The notes beneath the pieces were generated by a model. The model saw nothing but the letters and a program-made list of their open reading frames with translations. It was not told the origin of the DNA and ran no database searches. 33,620 nucleotides of DNA from JBAJNN01 sp036881905. GTDB lineage: Bacteria > Pseudomonadota > Alphaproteobacteria > Rhizobiales > Im1. Made by a program: the position numbers and the translations under genes. The stretch lies in the NCBI GenBank assembly GCA_036881905.1, contig JBAJNN010000022.1, forward strand, positions 1-33,620. Reading direction: 5' to 3'. Each line of letters starts with the position of its first letter. The first letter of the stretch is position 1. This document shows, piece by piece, positions 24,179-32,819 of this stretch.

Positions 24179-26535
24179 GCGACCCGCGCGCTTGCCGGCA
24201 ATGGATTCGCGCCCGCCCGCGCCGCCGGTGGTCCGGTTTGCTCCCGCGCGGACAGGCGCGGCAGGATAACGGTGACGGTGGTGCCTTCATTTTCGCGGCT
24301 GGCAATCTTGAGCGTGCCGCCATGGAGCTCGATCAGCGATCGCGAGATGGCAAGCCCAAGTCCACTGCCCGGTTTGGTTTTGGTAAGCTGGTTTTCAACC
24401 TGCTCAAACGGGCGGCCCAGCCGAGCGAGATGTTTTTCCGGAATGCCGATCCCGGTATCGCGGATGACGACAGTCATTGCCTCCGCGGTGTCCCTAGCGG
24501 AAATTGTGACCTTGCCCCCTGTAAGCGTAAATTTTACCGCGTTGGTCACGAGGTTGATCACAACCTGTTTGATGGCGCGTTTGTCGGCTTCGACAACCAG
24601 ACGCCCGGGCAGACTGCGAATGATCGAAACCCTTTCCGCCTTCGCCCGCGGTTCCACGATGCGCAGAGCATCGGCAATCACCTCAATCAGATCGAATTCA
24701 TGGACGTCGCGTGGCATTCGGCCCGCCTCGATTTTCGACATGTCGAGAATATCGCTGATCACATCGAGAAGATATTGCCCGCTATCGTGAATATCGTTGG
24801 CATATTCACGATATTTTTCGCTGCCGGCCGGACCGAGCATTTCCAACCTTATCACCTCCGAGAAGCCGATGATGGCATTGAGCGGGGTCCGCAATTCGTG
24901 GCTCATATTGGCGAGAAATTCCGATTTCGAGCGGCTGGCGGCCTCCGCGCGGGTTTTCTCTTGTGAATATTTCTCGGCCAGTTCGGCAAGGCTGCGCGAC
25001 TTTTCTTCAAGCTCAATGCGCGAACGTTGCAGGTCGCGCACCGTTTTCTTCAACTCGCGTTCCGACTCCGTCAGCCTCTCTTCATGTTTCTTAAGCGGAG
25101 TAATATCAGTGCCGACCGAGACGAAGCCGCCATCCTTGGTGCGCCGCTCATTAATCTGCAACCAGTGCAGATCCTCAATCTGCACCTCGAAAGAGGTTCC
25201 TTCCGCGCGCTCGGCGTTGGCGACCGGCAAACGCCGGCGAATAACCGGTTTTCTTGAAGCCGCGGTCAGTGCATCATAGGACATGCCCGGCTGACATACA
25301 CTCTCCGGCAGGCCATGAAATTGCTGGTATTTACTGTTGCACATCACCAGCCTGTTCTCGGAATCCCACAAAACAAAGGCTTCGGAAATGGTCTCGATCG
25401 CGTCGCGCAGGCGAATTTCGGCCTCCTTATTGAGCCTGTCGGTTATTTTCTGCTCGGTGACATCGATGGTAATGCCGATGAGATGCGGGGTAGCCTCGCC
25501 GGGCGATCCCGCCAGTTCGGCGCGCGCGCGCAGCCAGATCCAATGCCCGTCGGCGTGACGCAGCCGAAATTCGTGATCGATGCCGCTGGCCCCGCTGCAT
25601 AACAGATCGTCAATCAGCCTGTCGATCGGCTTGTCGTCAGGGTGCAACCGCTCGGCAATCTCGGCGTAGGATAAAAGCTCGTCGCGGGGTTTCAACCCGA
25701 GAATATCGAACATCGAGCGCGACCAGAACACATGGCCGCGGGCAATATCCCAGTCCCACAAACCGCATCGCCCACGATCCAGCGCCTTGTCGAGACGTTC
25801 GGTCGCTAAAGCCAGCATGGCGTCCGCCTCGGCCGCGCGGGAGGCCTGCCAGTGAAAGGCGGCGCCGACAAGGGTGAGTACGCCGAAAGCGGCGACAAAC
25901 AAGGTCACCAGTTTTAGGGTTTGTCCAGACCACGCGGCCAGCATGTCCTCGCGGGTCTGGATCAAGGCCAGAACGCCTGGATAAGGCGCAAGATTGCGCA
26001 AAGTCATATAGGCATTACGGCCATCGGGCAGGGTCACGGCCACCATTGCCCCATGATCGCGGTAAACGACAGGGGTGACCTTCGCTCCCGATAGCGATGT
26101 CAGCGTGCTGTCGATCAGGCCGTCAATGGGCGGCAGCATGGTGCCAATGACGTTCCTGTTGTCGGCGACGAGGTAGGATCGCCCATCATTGAGAGCACCC
26201 TTGACGAGATAGCGCAACAAATCCTCGGCTGTCAGCGGACGGGGAATTTTGGTCTGTTCCAATTCCATGCCAAGGCCGGCGCGCATGCGCCCGGCCACCA
26301 GATCGGCAATCAGAATTGAATTCGTCTGTTGTTGTTTGAGGGCAAGGTTACGGCTGTTGATCAGCTGAATCGCGGCGGCCCCGCCGAAAACGGCAAGAAA
26401 CAAAACGATGAGCGCGGTGACAAATCCACGCAGAACGCGCTCCGGGATGGTGAACTGCGCCCAGTTTCCAGCCAAAACCGGCAAACGCACAGCGCGTTCC
26501 TTGACGAACAGCCCGCCAATATGTGCCTTGGCCAC
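24115..26535 (-). CDS. Membrane-bound PAS-domain sensor histidine kinase
   Basis: An 806-residue kinase. Two membrane segments (about 36-58 and 206-226) flank a periplasmic sensor region of about 145 residues. A first PAS domain (about 245-365, GLWDWDIARGHVFWS and a PAC motif HEFRLRHADGHWIW) and a second (about 375-480) follow, then a coiled coil (about 482-535). HisKA carries the phospho-acceptor His546 in MSHELRTPLNAIIGFSEV. HATPase_c has Asn665 in NLVTNAVKF, DTGIGIP (693-699) and GSGLGLAISRSLIELHGG. There is no receiver domain, and no response regulator gene is adjacent. It starts at GTG with GGAAG upstream. The C-terminal 45 residues, partly overlapping eno, are not conserved. The signal is unknown. 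Confidence 0.93.
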   Translation of the reverse strand: MAKAHIGGLFVKERAVRLPVLAGNWAQFTIPERVLRGFVTALIVLFLAVFGGAAAIQLINSRNLALKQQQTNSILIADLVAGRMRAGLGMELEQTKIPRPLTAEDLLRYLVKGALNDGRSYLVADNRNVIGTMLPPIDGLIDSTLTSLSGAKVTPVVYRDHGAMVAVTLPDGRNAYMTLRNLAPYPGVLALIQTREDMLAAWSGQTLKLVTLFVAAFGVLTLVGAAFHWQASRAAEADAMLALATERLDKALDRGRCGLWDWDIARGHVFWSRSMFDILGLKPRDELLSYAEIAERLHPDDKPIDRLIDDLLCSGASGIDHEFRLRHADGHWIWLRARAELAGSPGEATPHLIGITIDVTEQKITDRLNKEAEIRLRDAIETISEAFVLWDSENRLVMCNSKYQQFHGLPESVCQPGMSYDALTAASRKPVIRRRLPVANAERAEGTSFEVQIEDLHWLQINERRTKDGGFVSVGTDITPLKKHEERLTESERELKKTVRDLQRSRIELEEKSRSLAELAEKYSQEKTRAEAASRSKSEFLANMSHELRTPLNAIIGFSEVIRLEMLGPAGSEKYREYANDIHDSGQYLLDVISDILDMSKIEAGRMPRDVHEFDLIEVIADALRIVEPRAKAERVSIIRSLPGRLVVEADKRAIKQVVINLVTNAVKFTLTGGKVTISARDTAEAMTVVIRDTGIGIPEKHLARLGRPFEQVENQLTKTKPGSGLGLAISRSLIELHGGTLKIASRENEGTTVTVILPRLSAREQTGPPAARAGANPLPASARVAQSGKSRRGDRKVWSGTGQTA

Positions 26536-26586
26536 GATAATGCTTCCTCTGCTATCGGGCTTGCCGCACCCGGTGTTCGCGCCTCC

Positions 26587-26637
26587 TGATAACGAATCAT
26601 TCTCCCCTGATTGCGAATCATTCTGGCCATTGATTCG
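26587..26637 (-). promoter_or_regulatory. Tandem 17-bp direct repeats upstream of the histidine kinase gene (candidate operator)
   Basis: TGATaaCGAATCATTCT (26587-26603) and TGATtgCGAATCATTCT (26608-26624) differ at two positions and are 21 bp apart, two helical turns. TGATTCG (26631-26637) is an inverted half. They lie 50-100 bp before the kinase start, where a regulator would bind. Confidence 0.45.
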
Positions 26638-26889
26638 TAAGATGCACCATTTGTCCAGCGCTTCTTCTCACTGGACGGTGAAAAAAGTAAATTTTGTGTG
26701 AAGGGCACCCTGAAAAAGGGGTAAGAAACAAATTCTACTCCGGCCAGAATCCGGAGTCCACAGAATCAATCAAACATCTGGATAAATGTGGTTTGTAGAG
26801 TTTCAGGCTTTTCAAGTTTTTCAGGAAAATAGCGCCGATATAATGACCTAAAATGTGGCGCGGCCGGCGAAGAGAAGGCTTTTGAGAGT
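26638..26889. other. Intergenic region between pepN and the kinase gene
   Basis: No gene seen. CTCCGG (26738-26743) and CCGGAG (26751-26756) form a 6-bp stem with a 7-nt loop, about 135 bp after the pepN stop. No clean T-run follows on the pepN strand, so calling it a terminator would be weak. TTTCAGG occurs twice nearby. Confidence 0.3.
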
Positions 26890-29535
26890 TTACCCGATGA
26901 GACGGGAGAGAATGTCATGACTGTCGCGCGATAGCTTTCCGGCTTCAAGAATCCGCTCAATCTGGTGTCTGGCGAGTGTCCTGCGAGCGCTTTCGAGCTT
27001 ACGCCAGTTACTGAAATGGCCGGCGAGCGTGGCCGCGGCCTGTGGATTGAGCGCATCGAGCCTGACAATCGCACGCCCGAGCAATCGATACCCCTCTCCT
27101 GAAGGTGCATGAAACGCCACCGGATTGAGATTGGCGAAGGCGCCGAGAAGAGCGCGCACGTTATTGGGCCGCCTGATCGAAAACGAATCATGGTTCATCA
27201 GCCGGCGAACGCGCCGGATGGTGTCATGAGAGGGGATGGAGGCGTTGAGCGTCAGCCATTTGTCAACCAGAAGGTGGTCATCCTTGTGAGTCTCGTAAAA
27301 GCTGGCCAGGGCCCGGTCGCGTTGCGGCCGATCGGTGCGCGCCAGAACCGAGAGGGCGGCGATCATGTCGGTCATGTTGCGCGCCGCCGCGAAATGCTCG
27401 AATGCGCGCCGGGGCCCCTTGTCGTCATCGGCGTGGACGATTAAGCCGAGCGCGGCATTGCGCAAGGCCCGCCGTCCGGCGCTGTCGGGGTCGGGGGTGT
27501 AAGCGCCGGAAACGGCGTAATCATCGTAGAGACGCTCCAGCCTGCCGAGAAGACTTCGAGCGAGCGCGCGGCGCAACTCACGACAAGCGTTATGGACGGA
27601 ATCGGGATCGATATCGGCGTCGATGGCGTCGAAGAGGTCATTTTCGTCCGGCAGCCGCAAAAACTCCGCCTTGAAAGCCGGATCGAGCGAGCGGTCGTCA
27701 AGCGCATGACCCAACGCCTCGGCGAATTTCCCGACATCGCCGGATATGGCCTCCGGCGATACGCCCTCCACGAGGCTGAGCAACAGCTTTTTGGCGGAGA
27801 TTTGCGCGGCGTCCCAGCGATTGAAAGGATCGCCGTCGTGACCCATGAGGAATAAACGGTCGTCATCGCCGACAGGCGTCTCGATAAGGCGCAACGGCGC
27901 AAAGTCGCGATTGAGCGAGGCAACCGGGCGCGCGCCGACATCGCGAAAGCGAAAGCTTTGCTTCGCCTCGGTCAGTTCGAGGACGCCATTATGCACCTCC
28001 CCGCCATCATCGAGGGTCAGAGCCATATCTTTCCCATCCGGCCCGACAAGGCCCAGACTGAAGGGAATATCGAGCGGTCTTTTCTCGGTTTGCCCCGGGG
28101 TCGGCGGCGTTTCCTGGGACAGGGTCAGAGTATAGAGTTTCGCCTCCGGGTCATATTCCTCGTAAACGGCGATCCGGGGCGTGCCGGCCTGTTCATACCA
28201 CAGAAAGAAATGTGACAGGTCGCGCCGCGCCGCCTCGGCCATGCAGGCGATAAAATCCTCCATGGTCACCGCCTGTCCATCATGGCGATCGAAATAAAGC
28301 TCCATGCCGCGTTTGAAGGATTCGGCGCCGATCAATCGGCGCAGCATGCGGATAAGCTCGGCCCCTTTCTCATAAACGGTCGCGGTATAGAGATTGTTGA
28401 TCTCGACATAGCGCGACGGCCGCGCCGGATGGGCCAGCGGCCCCGCGTCCTCGGGGAATTGCGCGGCTCGCAATGCCCGCACATCGGCGATACGTTGGAC
28501 CGGGCGCGAGCGCATATCCGCGGAAAATTCCTGGTCGCGAAACACCGTCAGCCCCTCCTTGAGGCACAGCTGGAACCAGTCGCGACAGGTGATGCGGTTG
28601 CCGGTCCAATTGTGGAAATACTCATGCGCGACGACGCTCTCGATGTTGATGTAATCGCGATCGGTGGCGGTTTCCGGCCGGGCGAGAATGTATTTGTCGT
28701 TAAAAATGTTGAGGCCCTTGTTTTCCATCGCCCCCATATTGAAATCGGGCACCGCGGCGATCATGAAAATATCGAGATCGTATTCGCGCCCGAAAACCTC
28801 CTCATCCCAGCGCATGGCGCGCTTGAGCGAAGCCATGGCCCAGTGGCAACGATCCTGCTTGCCGGGTTCGACGTAGATTCGCAAAGCCACCTTGCGACCG
28901 GACATGGTGACGAATTCATCCTCCACCCGGGCGAAATCGCCGGCCACCAGCGCAAACAGATAACAGGGTTTGGGAAAGGGATCGTTCCATATGGCGTAAT
29001 GCCGGCCCGAGGCGTCGATATCGCCGCTTTCGACCAGATTGCCATTGGCGAGCAGAACCGGGGCATCATGACGGTTGGCCTCGACGCGGGTGGTGAATTT
29101 GGCCAGAACATCGGGGCGATCGAGGTAATAGGTGATACGGCGAAACCCTTCAGCCTCGCATTGCGTGCAGTAATTGCCGTTCGAGCGGTAAAGGCCGGAC
29201 AATGTCGTATTGCCCTGTGGATCGCAGACGGTCTCAATCTCAAGAACGAAGGGTCGTTGCGGCGCTCGCGGCAGGGTGAGGGTTTTATCGTCAGCCCTGT
29301 AGTCGGTTCGCGACAATGCCTCCCCGTCGAGACGCACTGCGCACAACTCCATATCTTCCCCATCAAGGACCAGCGGTCGATTCGACCCGGCTTTCGGATC
29401 GGGTCGCATCGCAAGGCGCGAGGTCACCGCGGCGCGGCGCGGATCGAGGCGTATCGTCAGATCGACATGTTCAATGACGTAAGCGGAAGGGCGATAATCG
29501 TCGAGCCGAACCGGATGGAACGTTTCAGTGGTCAT
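26890..29535 (-). CDS. pepN: Aminopeptidase N (M1 family)
   Basis: Zinc aminopeptidase that removes N-terminal residues from peptides in the cytoplasm. The 881 residues are normal for bacterial PepN. The substrate-binding MGAMENKG (267-274) is followed by the zinc motif HEYFH (304-308) with downstream Glu327 in KEGLTVFRDQEFSAD. The N-terminal beta domain (YRPSAYVIEHVDLTIRLDP) and the PepN-type NYCTQCEAEGFRRITYYLDR are clear, as is the DUF3458-like C-terminal region (TPGQTEKRPLDIPFSLGL...). The start ATG overlaps the neuA stop (ATGA at 29532-29535), so it is translated from the neuBCA transcript at least in part. Confidence 0.97.
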   Translation of the reverse strand: MTTETFHPVRLDDYRPSAYVIEHVDLTIRLDPRRAAVTSRLAMRPDPKAGSNRPLVLDGEDMELCAVRLDGEALSRTDYRADDKTLTLPRAPQRPFVLEIETVCDPQGNTTLSGLYRSNGNYCTQCEAEGFRRITYYLDRPDVLAKFTTRVEANRHDAPVLLANGNLVESGDIDASGRHYAIWNDPFPKPCYLFALVAGDFARVEDEFVTMSGRKVALRIYVEPGKQDRCHWAMASLKRAMRWDEEVFGREYDLDIFMIAAVPDFNMGAMENKGLNIFNDKYILARPETATDRDYINIESVVAHEYFHNWTGNRITCRDWFQLCLKEGLTVFRDQEFSADMRSRPVQRIADVRALRAAQFPEDAGPLAHPARPSRYVEINNLYTATVYEKGAELIRMLRRLIGAESFKRGMELYFDRHDGQAVTMEDFIACMAEAARRDLSHFFLWYEQAGTPRIAVYEEYDPEAKLYTLTLSQETPPTPGQTEKRPLDIPFSLGLVGPDGKDMALTLDDGGEVHNGVLELTEAKQSFRFRDVGARPVASLNRDFAPLRLIETPVGDDDRLFLMGHDGDPFNRWDAAQISAKKLLLSLVEGVSPEAISGDVGKFAEALGHALDDRSLDPAFKAEFLRLPDENDLFDAIDADIDPDSVHNACRELRRALARSLLGRLERLYDDYAVSGAYTPDPDSAGRRALRNAALGLIVHADDDKGPRRAFEHFAAARNMTDMIAALSVLARTDRPQRDRALASFYETHKDDHLLVDKWLTLNASIPSHDTIRRVRRLMNHDSFSIRRPNNVRALLGAFANLNPVAFHAPSGEGYRLLGRAIVRLDALNPQAAATLAGHFSNWRKLESARRTLARHQIERILEAGKLSRDSHDILSRLIG

Positions 29536-30275
29536 GAATACCCTTTCTCATGAAGCCGATCGCGAAGTGACCGGCAATCGGAGTTGCTAGCCTCACCCAT
29601 AATAATTTGTGCGTATAAAAAGTCTTCTCTGCGGTCGATGTCAACCGACTGGCCGGCCGACATGATATAGGGCGCCATCGGCTCGCAATAGAAGGTCCGC
29701 AATTTCATGAACGTCTCAATAGGCATGATATATATTGCGCCATTCTGCCGCAGAATTTTAGGCAGTTTCTGACGCGGCCGCGAGAGACAGTCGGCGCCGA
29801 ACAACGGAACCGCACGGCCGGACTCCTCTACCCTAAACTCTTTATAGGGATGGTGCTCGGCCTCCACCATACTCATCAGGCACCTCGCTCGGGAGGAAAC
29901 GTAAAGCGAAATTGCCTTATCCACATGCAATGCGTTGCGCAATGGCGATGTGGGTTGCAGCAACACCAGGTGGGTATAATCGAATGCGGTTTGTGCGTTG
30001 CGCAGCGTCTCGATCAGATGCGCGACCGCGTCGGCGGTCGGAGCATGATCCGAGGCGAGCGTGCGCGGTCTGCGCACTATGCCGGCGCCGAACTGTCGCG
30101 CCGTTTGTACAATTTCGTCATCATCGGTGGTCACGTAACAGGCCTCGACCTGCTTTGCTTCCAGGGCGGCCTCGATGGAATAGGCAATGAGCGGTTTACC
30201 GTTCAGATCGAGAATGTTTTTCCCGGCCAACCCCTTTGAACCGCCCCGCGCGGGGATAACGGCAAGACATTTCAT
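29532..30275 (-). CDS. neuA: Acylneuraminate cytidylyltransferase (CMP-sialic acid synthetase)
   Basis: Activates a nonulosonic acid such as Neu5Ac with CTP to the CMP-sugar. From ATG 30275 (247 residues) the protein opens with the nucleotide-binding MKCLAVIPARGGSKGLAGKN, then ILDLNGKPLIAYSIEAAL, TTDDDEIVQTARQFGA, LQPTSPLRNALHVDKAI, QNGAIYIMP and the metal-binding Asp region SVDIDRREDFLYA. The start overlaps the neuC stop as ATGA. No glycosyltransferase using CMP-sialic acid is in view. Legionaminic or pseudaminic acid would be possible relatives, but the NeuB and NeuC partners look closest to the Neu5Ac type. Confidence 0.93.
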   Translation of the reverse strand: MKCLAVIPARGGSKGLAGKNILDLNGKPLIAYSIEAALEAKQVEACYVTTDDDEIVQTARQFGAGIVRRPRTLASDHAPTADAVAHLIETLRNAQTAFDYTHLVLLQPTSPLRNALHVDKAISLYVSSRARCLMSMVEAEHHPYKEFRVEESGRAVPLFGADCLSRPRQKLPKILRQNGAIYIMPIETFMKLRTFYCEPMAPYIMSAGQSVDIDRREDFLYAQIIMGEASNSDCRSLRDRLHEKGYS

Positions 30276-31450
30276 GCTACATGCTTTCGGGACTGCTTTG
30301 CCATGCTGGACAGATCGCAAAGGGGAAGATCGCAAAACTGCTTTTGCGCGCCGATTTTCCAGCATAGCTCGCCACTAATGACATCCAGAAAGCCCCGCCT
30401 GCTGTCCCCCGAGCCGAAATGAGCAGATGGCCGAACAATATTCAGGGACCGACTCTTGCGCAATGACTCCAGAATATCCCGTTTTTCATAACCGCAATTT
30501 ATGATGGAGGCATACTTGAAGCGATCACGTTGCCTGGTCCCGATATTGATGGTCGGGATGGCGTAAAACGGCGCTTCGCGCATTCCGGCGCTTGAATTGC
30601 CGATGCAGGATTCGGCATTTTTAAGCAGTGTCAGGAAGCGTTCAAACTGAATGGAAGGATAAATGACAAAGCGCTTATTCTCTTCCAGCCGTTTATACGC
30701 ATTCAGAATGTAATGTGTACCCTCGTCGTTATTGGGATAGATCACCACATAGTGGCCATCGGCTTCCAGCAGCGCATCCACCAGTTGATTGGCATATTCG
30801 TCCATATGCTCATTCTCAGTGGTTACGGGATGAAACATTAAAATAGAATAGTTCTCAAAGGGAATCTCGTAATGCACTTTTACCTCTTCAATGGTTGGAA
30901 GTTTATCCGAAACCATTACATCGATATCTGGGGACCCAATCACAAAGATACGACTCTCGTCCTCGCCCATCTGTTCCAGACGGGCCGCCGCTTCCTTATT
31001 CGCCACAAAATGCAGGTGAGAAAGTTTGGAAACGGCATGGCGTATCATTTCATCGACCGTGCCGGAGCGTTCTCCCCCCTCAATGTGGGCCACCAGAATA
31101 TTTTTCATCACGCCGACAATGGCCCCGGCCAGCGTTTCCACCCGATCGCCATGCACCACGATCATGTCGGGGCGGTTCTCCGCCAAATAGCGCGACAGGC
31201 CGGCAATGGTATTGGCCAGGATCATTTCCATCGGCTCGCCAAGATACTGGTTAAGAAAGTGATGAACGCTGGAATGGCGTTCTTTGGTCACCTCTTCGGC
31301 GGTCAGGCCGTAGAGCTTCAGCTGGTGCATTCCCGTGCAGAAAATATGATTGCAAAAGCGGGGATCGTCTTCCACCGCTTCCATCAGAGGTTTAAGCTTG
31401 CCAAAATCCGCTCTGGTTCCGGTCAGAAACAGAATATTACGCTGCTTCAT
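30272..31450 (-). CDS. neuC: UDP-N-acetylglucosamine 2-epimerase (hydrolysing), NeuC type
   Basis: Converts UDP-GlcNAc to ManNAc and UDP, the first step of sialic acid synthesis. From ATG 31450 (392 residues) the family motifs are FLTGTRADFGKLKPLMEAV, the catalytic region MIVVHGDRVETLAGAIVG, HIEGGERSGTVDEMIRHAVS, VIGSPDIDVM, HPVTTENE, and the UDP-binding CIGNSSAGMREAPFYAIPT. The C-terminus has FGSGDSRRGFLDV. It overlaps neuB by 14 bp. A TTG start 18 bp upstream is possible, but the ATG places the family N-terminus (MKQRNILFLTGTRADF) correctly. By eye the base composition is less GC-rich than the neighbouring cell-division genes. Confidence 0.93.
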   Translation of the reverse strand: MKQRNILFLTGTRADFGKLKPLMEAVEDDPRFCNHIFCTGMHQLKLYGLTAEEVTKERHSSVHHFLNQYLGEPMEMILANTIAGLSRYLAENRPDMIVVHGDRVETLAGAIVGVMKNILVAHIEGGERSGTVDEMIRHAVSKLSHLHFVANKEAAARLEQMGEDESRIFVIGSPDIDVMVSDKLPTIEEVKVHYEIPFENYSILMFHPVTTENEHMDEYANQLVDALLEADGHYVVIYPNNDEGTHYILNAYKRLEENKRFVIYPSIQFERFLTLLKNAESCIGNSSAGMREAPFYAIPTINIGTRQRDRFKYASIINCGYEKRDILESLRKSRSLNIVRPSAHFGSGDSRRGFLDVISGELCWKIGAQKQFCDLPLCDLSSMAKQSRKHVA

Positions 31451-32507
31451 CTCCCGGTTCCTTTTCAAGGTGATCTCGTTTCAAATGCGTATCGGCGGCG
31501 ATGTCGCGCGTTGCCGCGCGGCCGAGGACAGAGTCGTATTCCGCCGCGGAAATTTCTCCGGTTCCCGGACGTTTTACCCAGATATTGTCTTTTGTAAAGA
31601 CGTCTCCCTTTCCGATCGGGCGGACCGAGACGACGGTGGCATAGGCAAAATCGCGCGTGACCTGCTCTTCTTCCAGCAGGCCAGTTTTGTCGCCGCCACT
31701 CGCCTGCCAGATGGCGCGCGAACCCTCAATCAGTTCCCGACAGGCGGTTTCATCCATTGAAACCGGAATATCCGGCCCCGAACGGTTCATATGATCGGTA
31801 AAGTGGCGCTCCAGAATCGACGCGCCCAGCGCCACCGCCCCTAAACAGGGATAGTTGCCGACACTATGATCGGAAAGCCCGACCAGCGCATCGGGAAACG
31901 CTTCCTTCAACTGCGTCATGGCATTGAGCCGGATCAACTTGTAAGGCGTAGGATAAAGATTGGTACAATGGAGTAACGCAAAAGGCAGCTTATGGTCGCG
32001 CAAAATCCGAACCGCCTGACCGACCGTTTTCAGATCATTCATTCCCGTGCTCAAAATAATGGGCTTGCCCGCTTCGGCAATGAGTTCGATCAACGGGAGG
32101 TTGTTGCACTCGCCCGATCCAATCTTGTAGGCGGGAACATTCATATCTTGCAGGCGCCAAAAGGCGGCCCGTGAAAAGGGTGTGCTGAGAAACTCCATAT
32201 CCCGAGACAGGACATAGTGTTGTAATTCACGCTCTTCGTCTTCGTTCAGAGCACACCGTTCCGTAATTTCGCGGATGGAAACATCGGCGTTGCCGGGGAT
32301 CAGCGTTTTCGCGGCCTCGCTCATTTCATCTTCAACAATATGCGTCTGGTGTTTGATCGCCTCGACGCCGGCTCTTTTCGCCGCATCCACCATCTCCCTG
32401 GCCACGGCCAGACTACCCCCATGGTTGATGCCGATTTCGGCGATCACCAACGGCGCATGCCGATTGCCGACGAGCCGCCCGCCGATGGCGAATTCAATGT
32501 CTTTCAT
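31437..32507 (-). CDS. neuB: N-acetylneuraminate synthase (sialic acid synthase)
   Basis: Condenses ManNAc with phosphoenolpyruvate to Neu5Ac. From ATG 32507 (356 residues) the TIM-barrel domain shows VIAEIGINHGGSLAVAREM, IKHQTHIVEDEMSEAAKTLI, IPGNADVSIREITERCALNE, FLSTPFSRAAFWRLQD, YKIGSGECNNLPLIELIA, LSTGMNDL, LLHCTNLYPTP, GLSDHSVG and ILERHFTDHM. A C-terminal SAF/antifreeze-like domain (about 290-345, VSVRPIGKGDVFTKDNIWVK) covers the partner active site in the known dimer. The start was chosen over an ATG at 32564 because AAAGGA lies 4 bp upstream and the other ATG falls inside the predicted promoter. HQTHIVEDEMS is the Neu5Ac-type sequence. Confidence 0.94.
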   Translation of the reverse strand: MKDIEFAIGGRLVGNRHAPLVIAEIGINHGGSLAVAREMVDAAKRAGVEAIKHQTHIVEDEMSEAAKTLIPGNADVSIREITERCALNEDEERELQHYVLSRDMEFLSTPFSRAAFWRLQDMNVPAYKIGSGECNNLPLIELIAEAGKPIILSTGMNDLKTVGQAVRILRDHKLPFALLHCTNLYPTPYKLIRLNAMTQLKEAFPDALVGLSDHSVGNYPCLGAVALGASILERHFTDHMNRSGPDIPVSMDETACRELIEGSRAIWQASGGDKTGLLEEEQVTRDFAYATVVSVRPIGKGDVFTKDNIWVKRPGTGEISAAEYDSVLGRAATRDIAADTHLKRDHLEKEPGDEAA

Positions 32508-32539
32508 GATGTCCTTTACGACGGAGAATGATTTTGGTG

Positions 32540-32568
32540 AATATACAAGCTTAAAGGCATTCATTCAA
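32540..32568 (-). promoter_or_regulatory. Promoter of neuBCA-pepN
   Basis: On the minus strand TTGAAT (32563-32568) and TATATT (32540-32545) are separated by exactly 17 bp, close to the sigma-70 consensus. Transcription would begin near 32533, about 26 nt before the neuB start. Confidence 0.65.
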
Positions 32569-32625
32569 GTTTCGGCGCATATCCCACTCTGTGCAACGGT
32601 GGAAAATGCATGGGTAAGGCCCCCT

Positions 32626-32634
32626 CCCCCCCCC
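32626..32634. repeat. Run of nine C (nine G on the neuB strand)
   Basis: A C9 tract preceded by CCCCCT lies about 60 bp upstream of the neuB -35 box, in the 310-bp divergent region between neuB and the broken surface-carbohydrate gene. Homopolymer runs of this size can change length at replication. Apart from this tract and the neuB promoter I see nothing in 32569-32819. Confidence 0.5.
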
Positions 32635-32819
32635 TGTGTCTTTTCAGCCATGTATCGAAAACAGAAATTTCGCCGACAGGGGCCATCAAGGAAAGAGAGT
32701 TTTGCGATGGGAAATTCCTTGCCGGCTGAAAAATAACCCGTTACAAGGCCCCTATCTCGGCATTCTTCCAGAACCATACGGAGAAACCAAAATTGACAGC
32801 AAAGGATCGTCCCCATACC

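Noticed and set aside
28282..29553. 423-codon plus-strand frame opposite pepN
   Set aside because: PepN carries the GAMEN and HEXXH motifs on the other strand; this frame has no family features.
32508..32564. Upstream neuB start at 32564
   Set aside because: That ATG lies inside the predicted -35 region and has no ribosome-binding site, whereas 32507 has AAAGGA.
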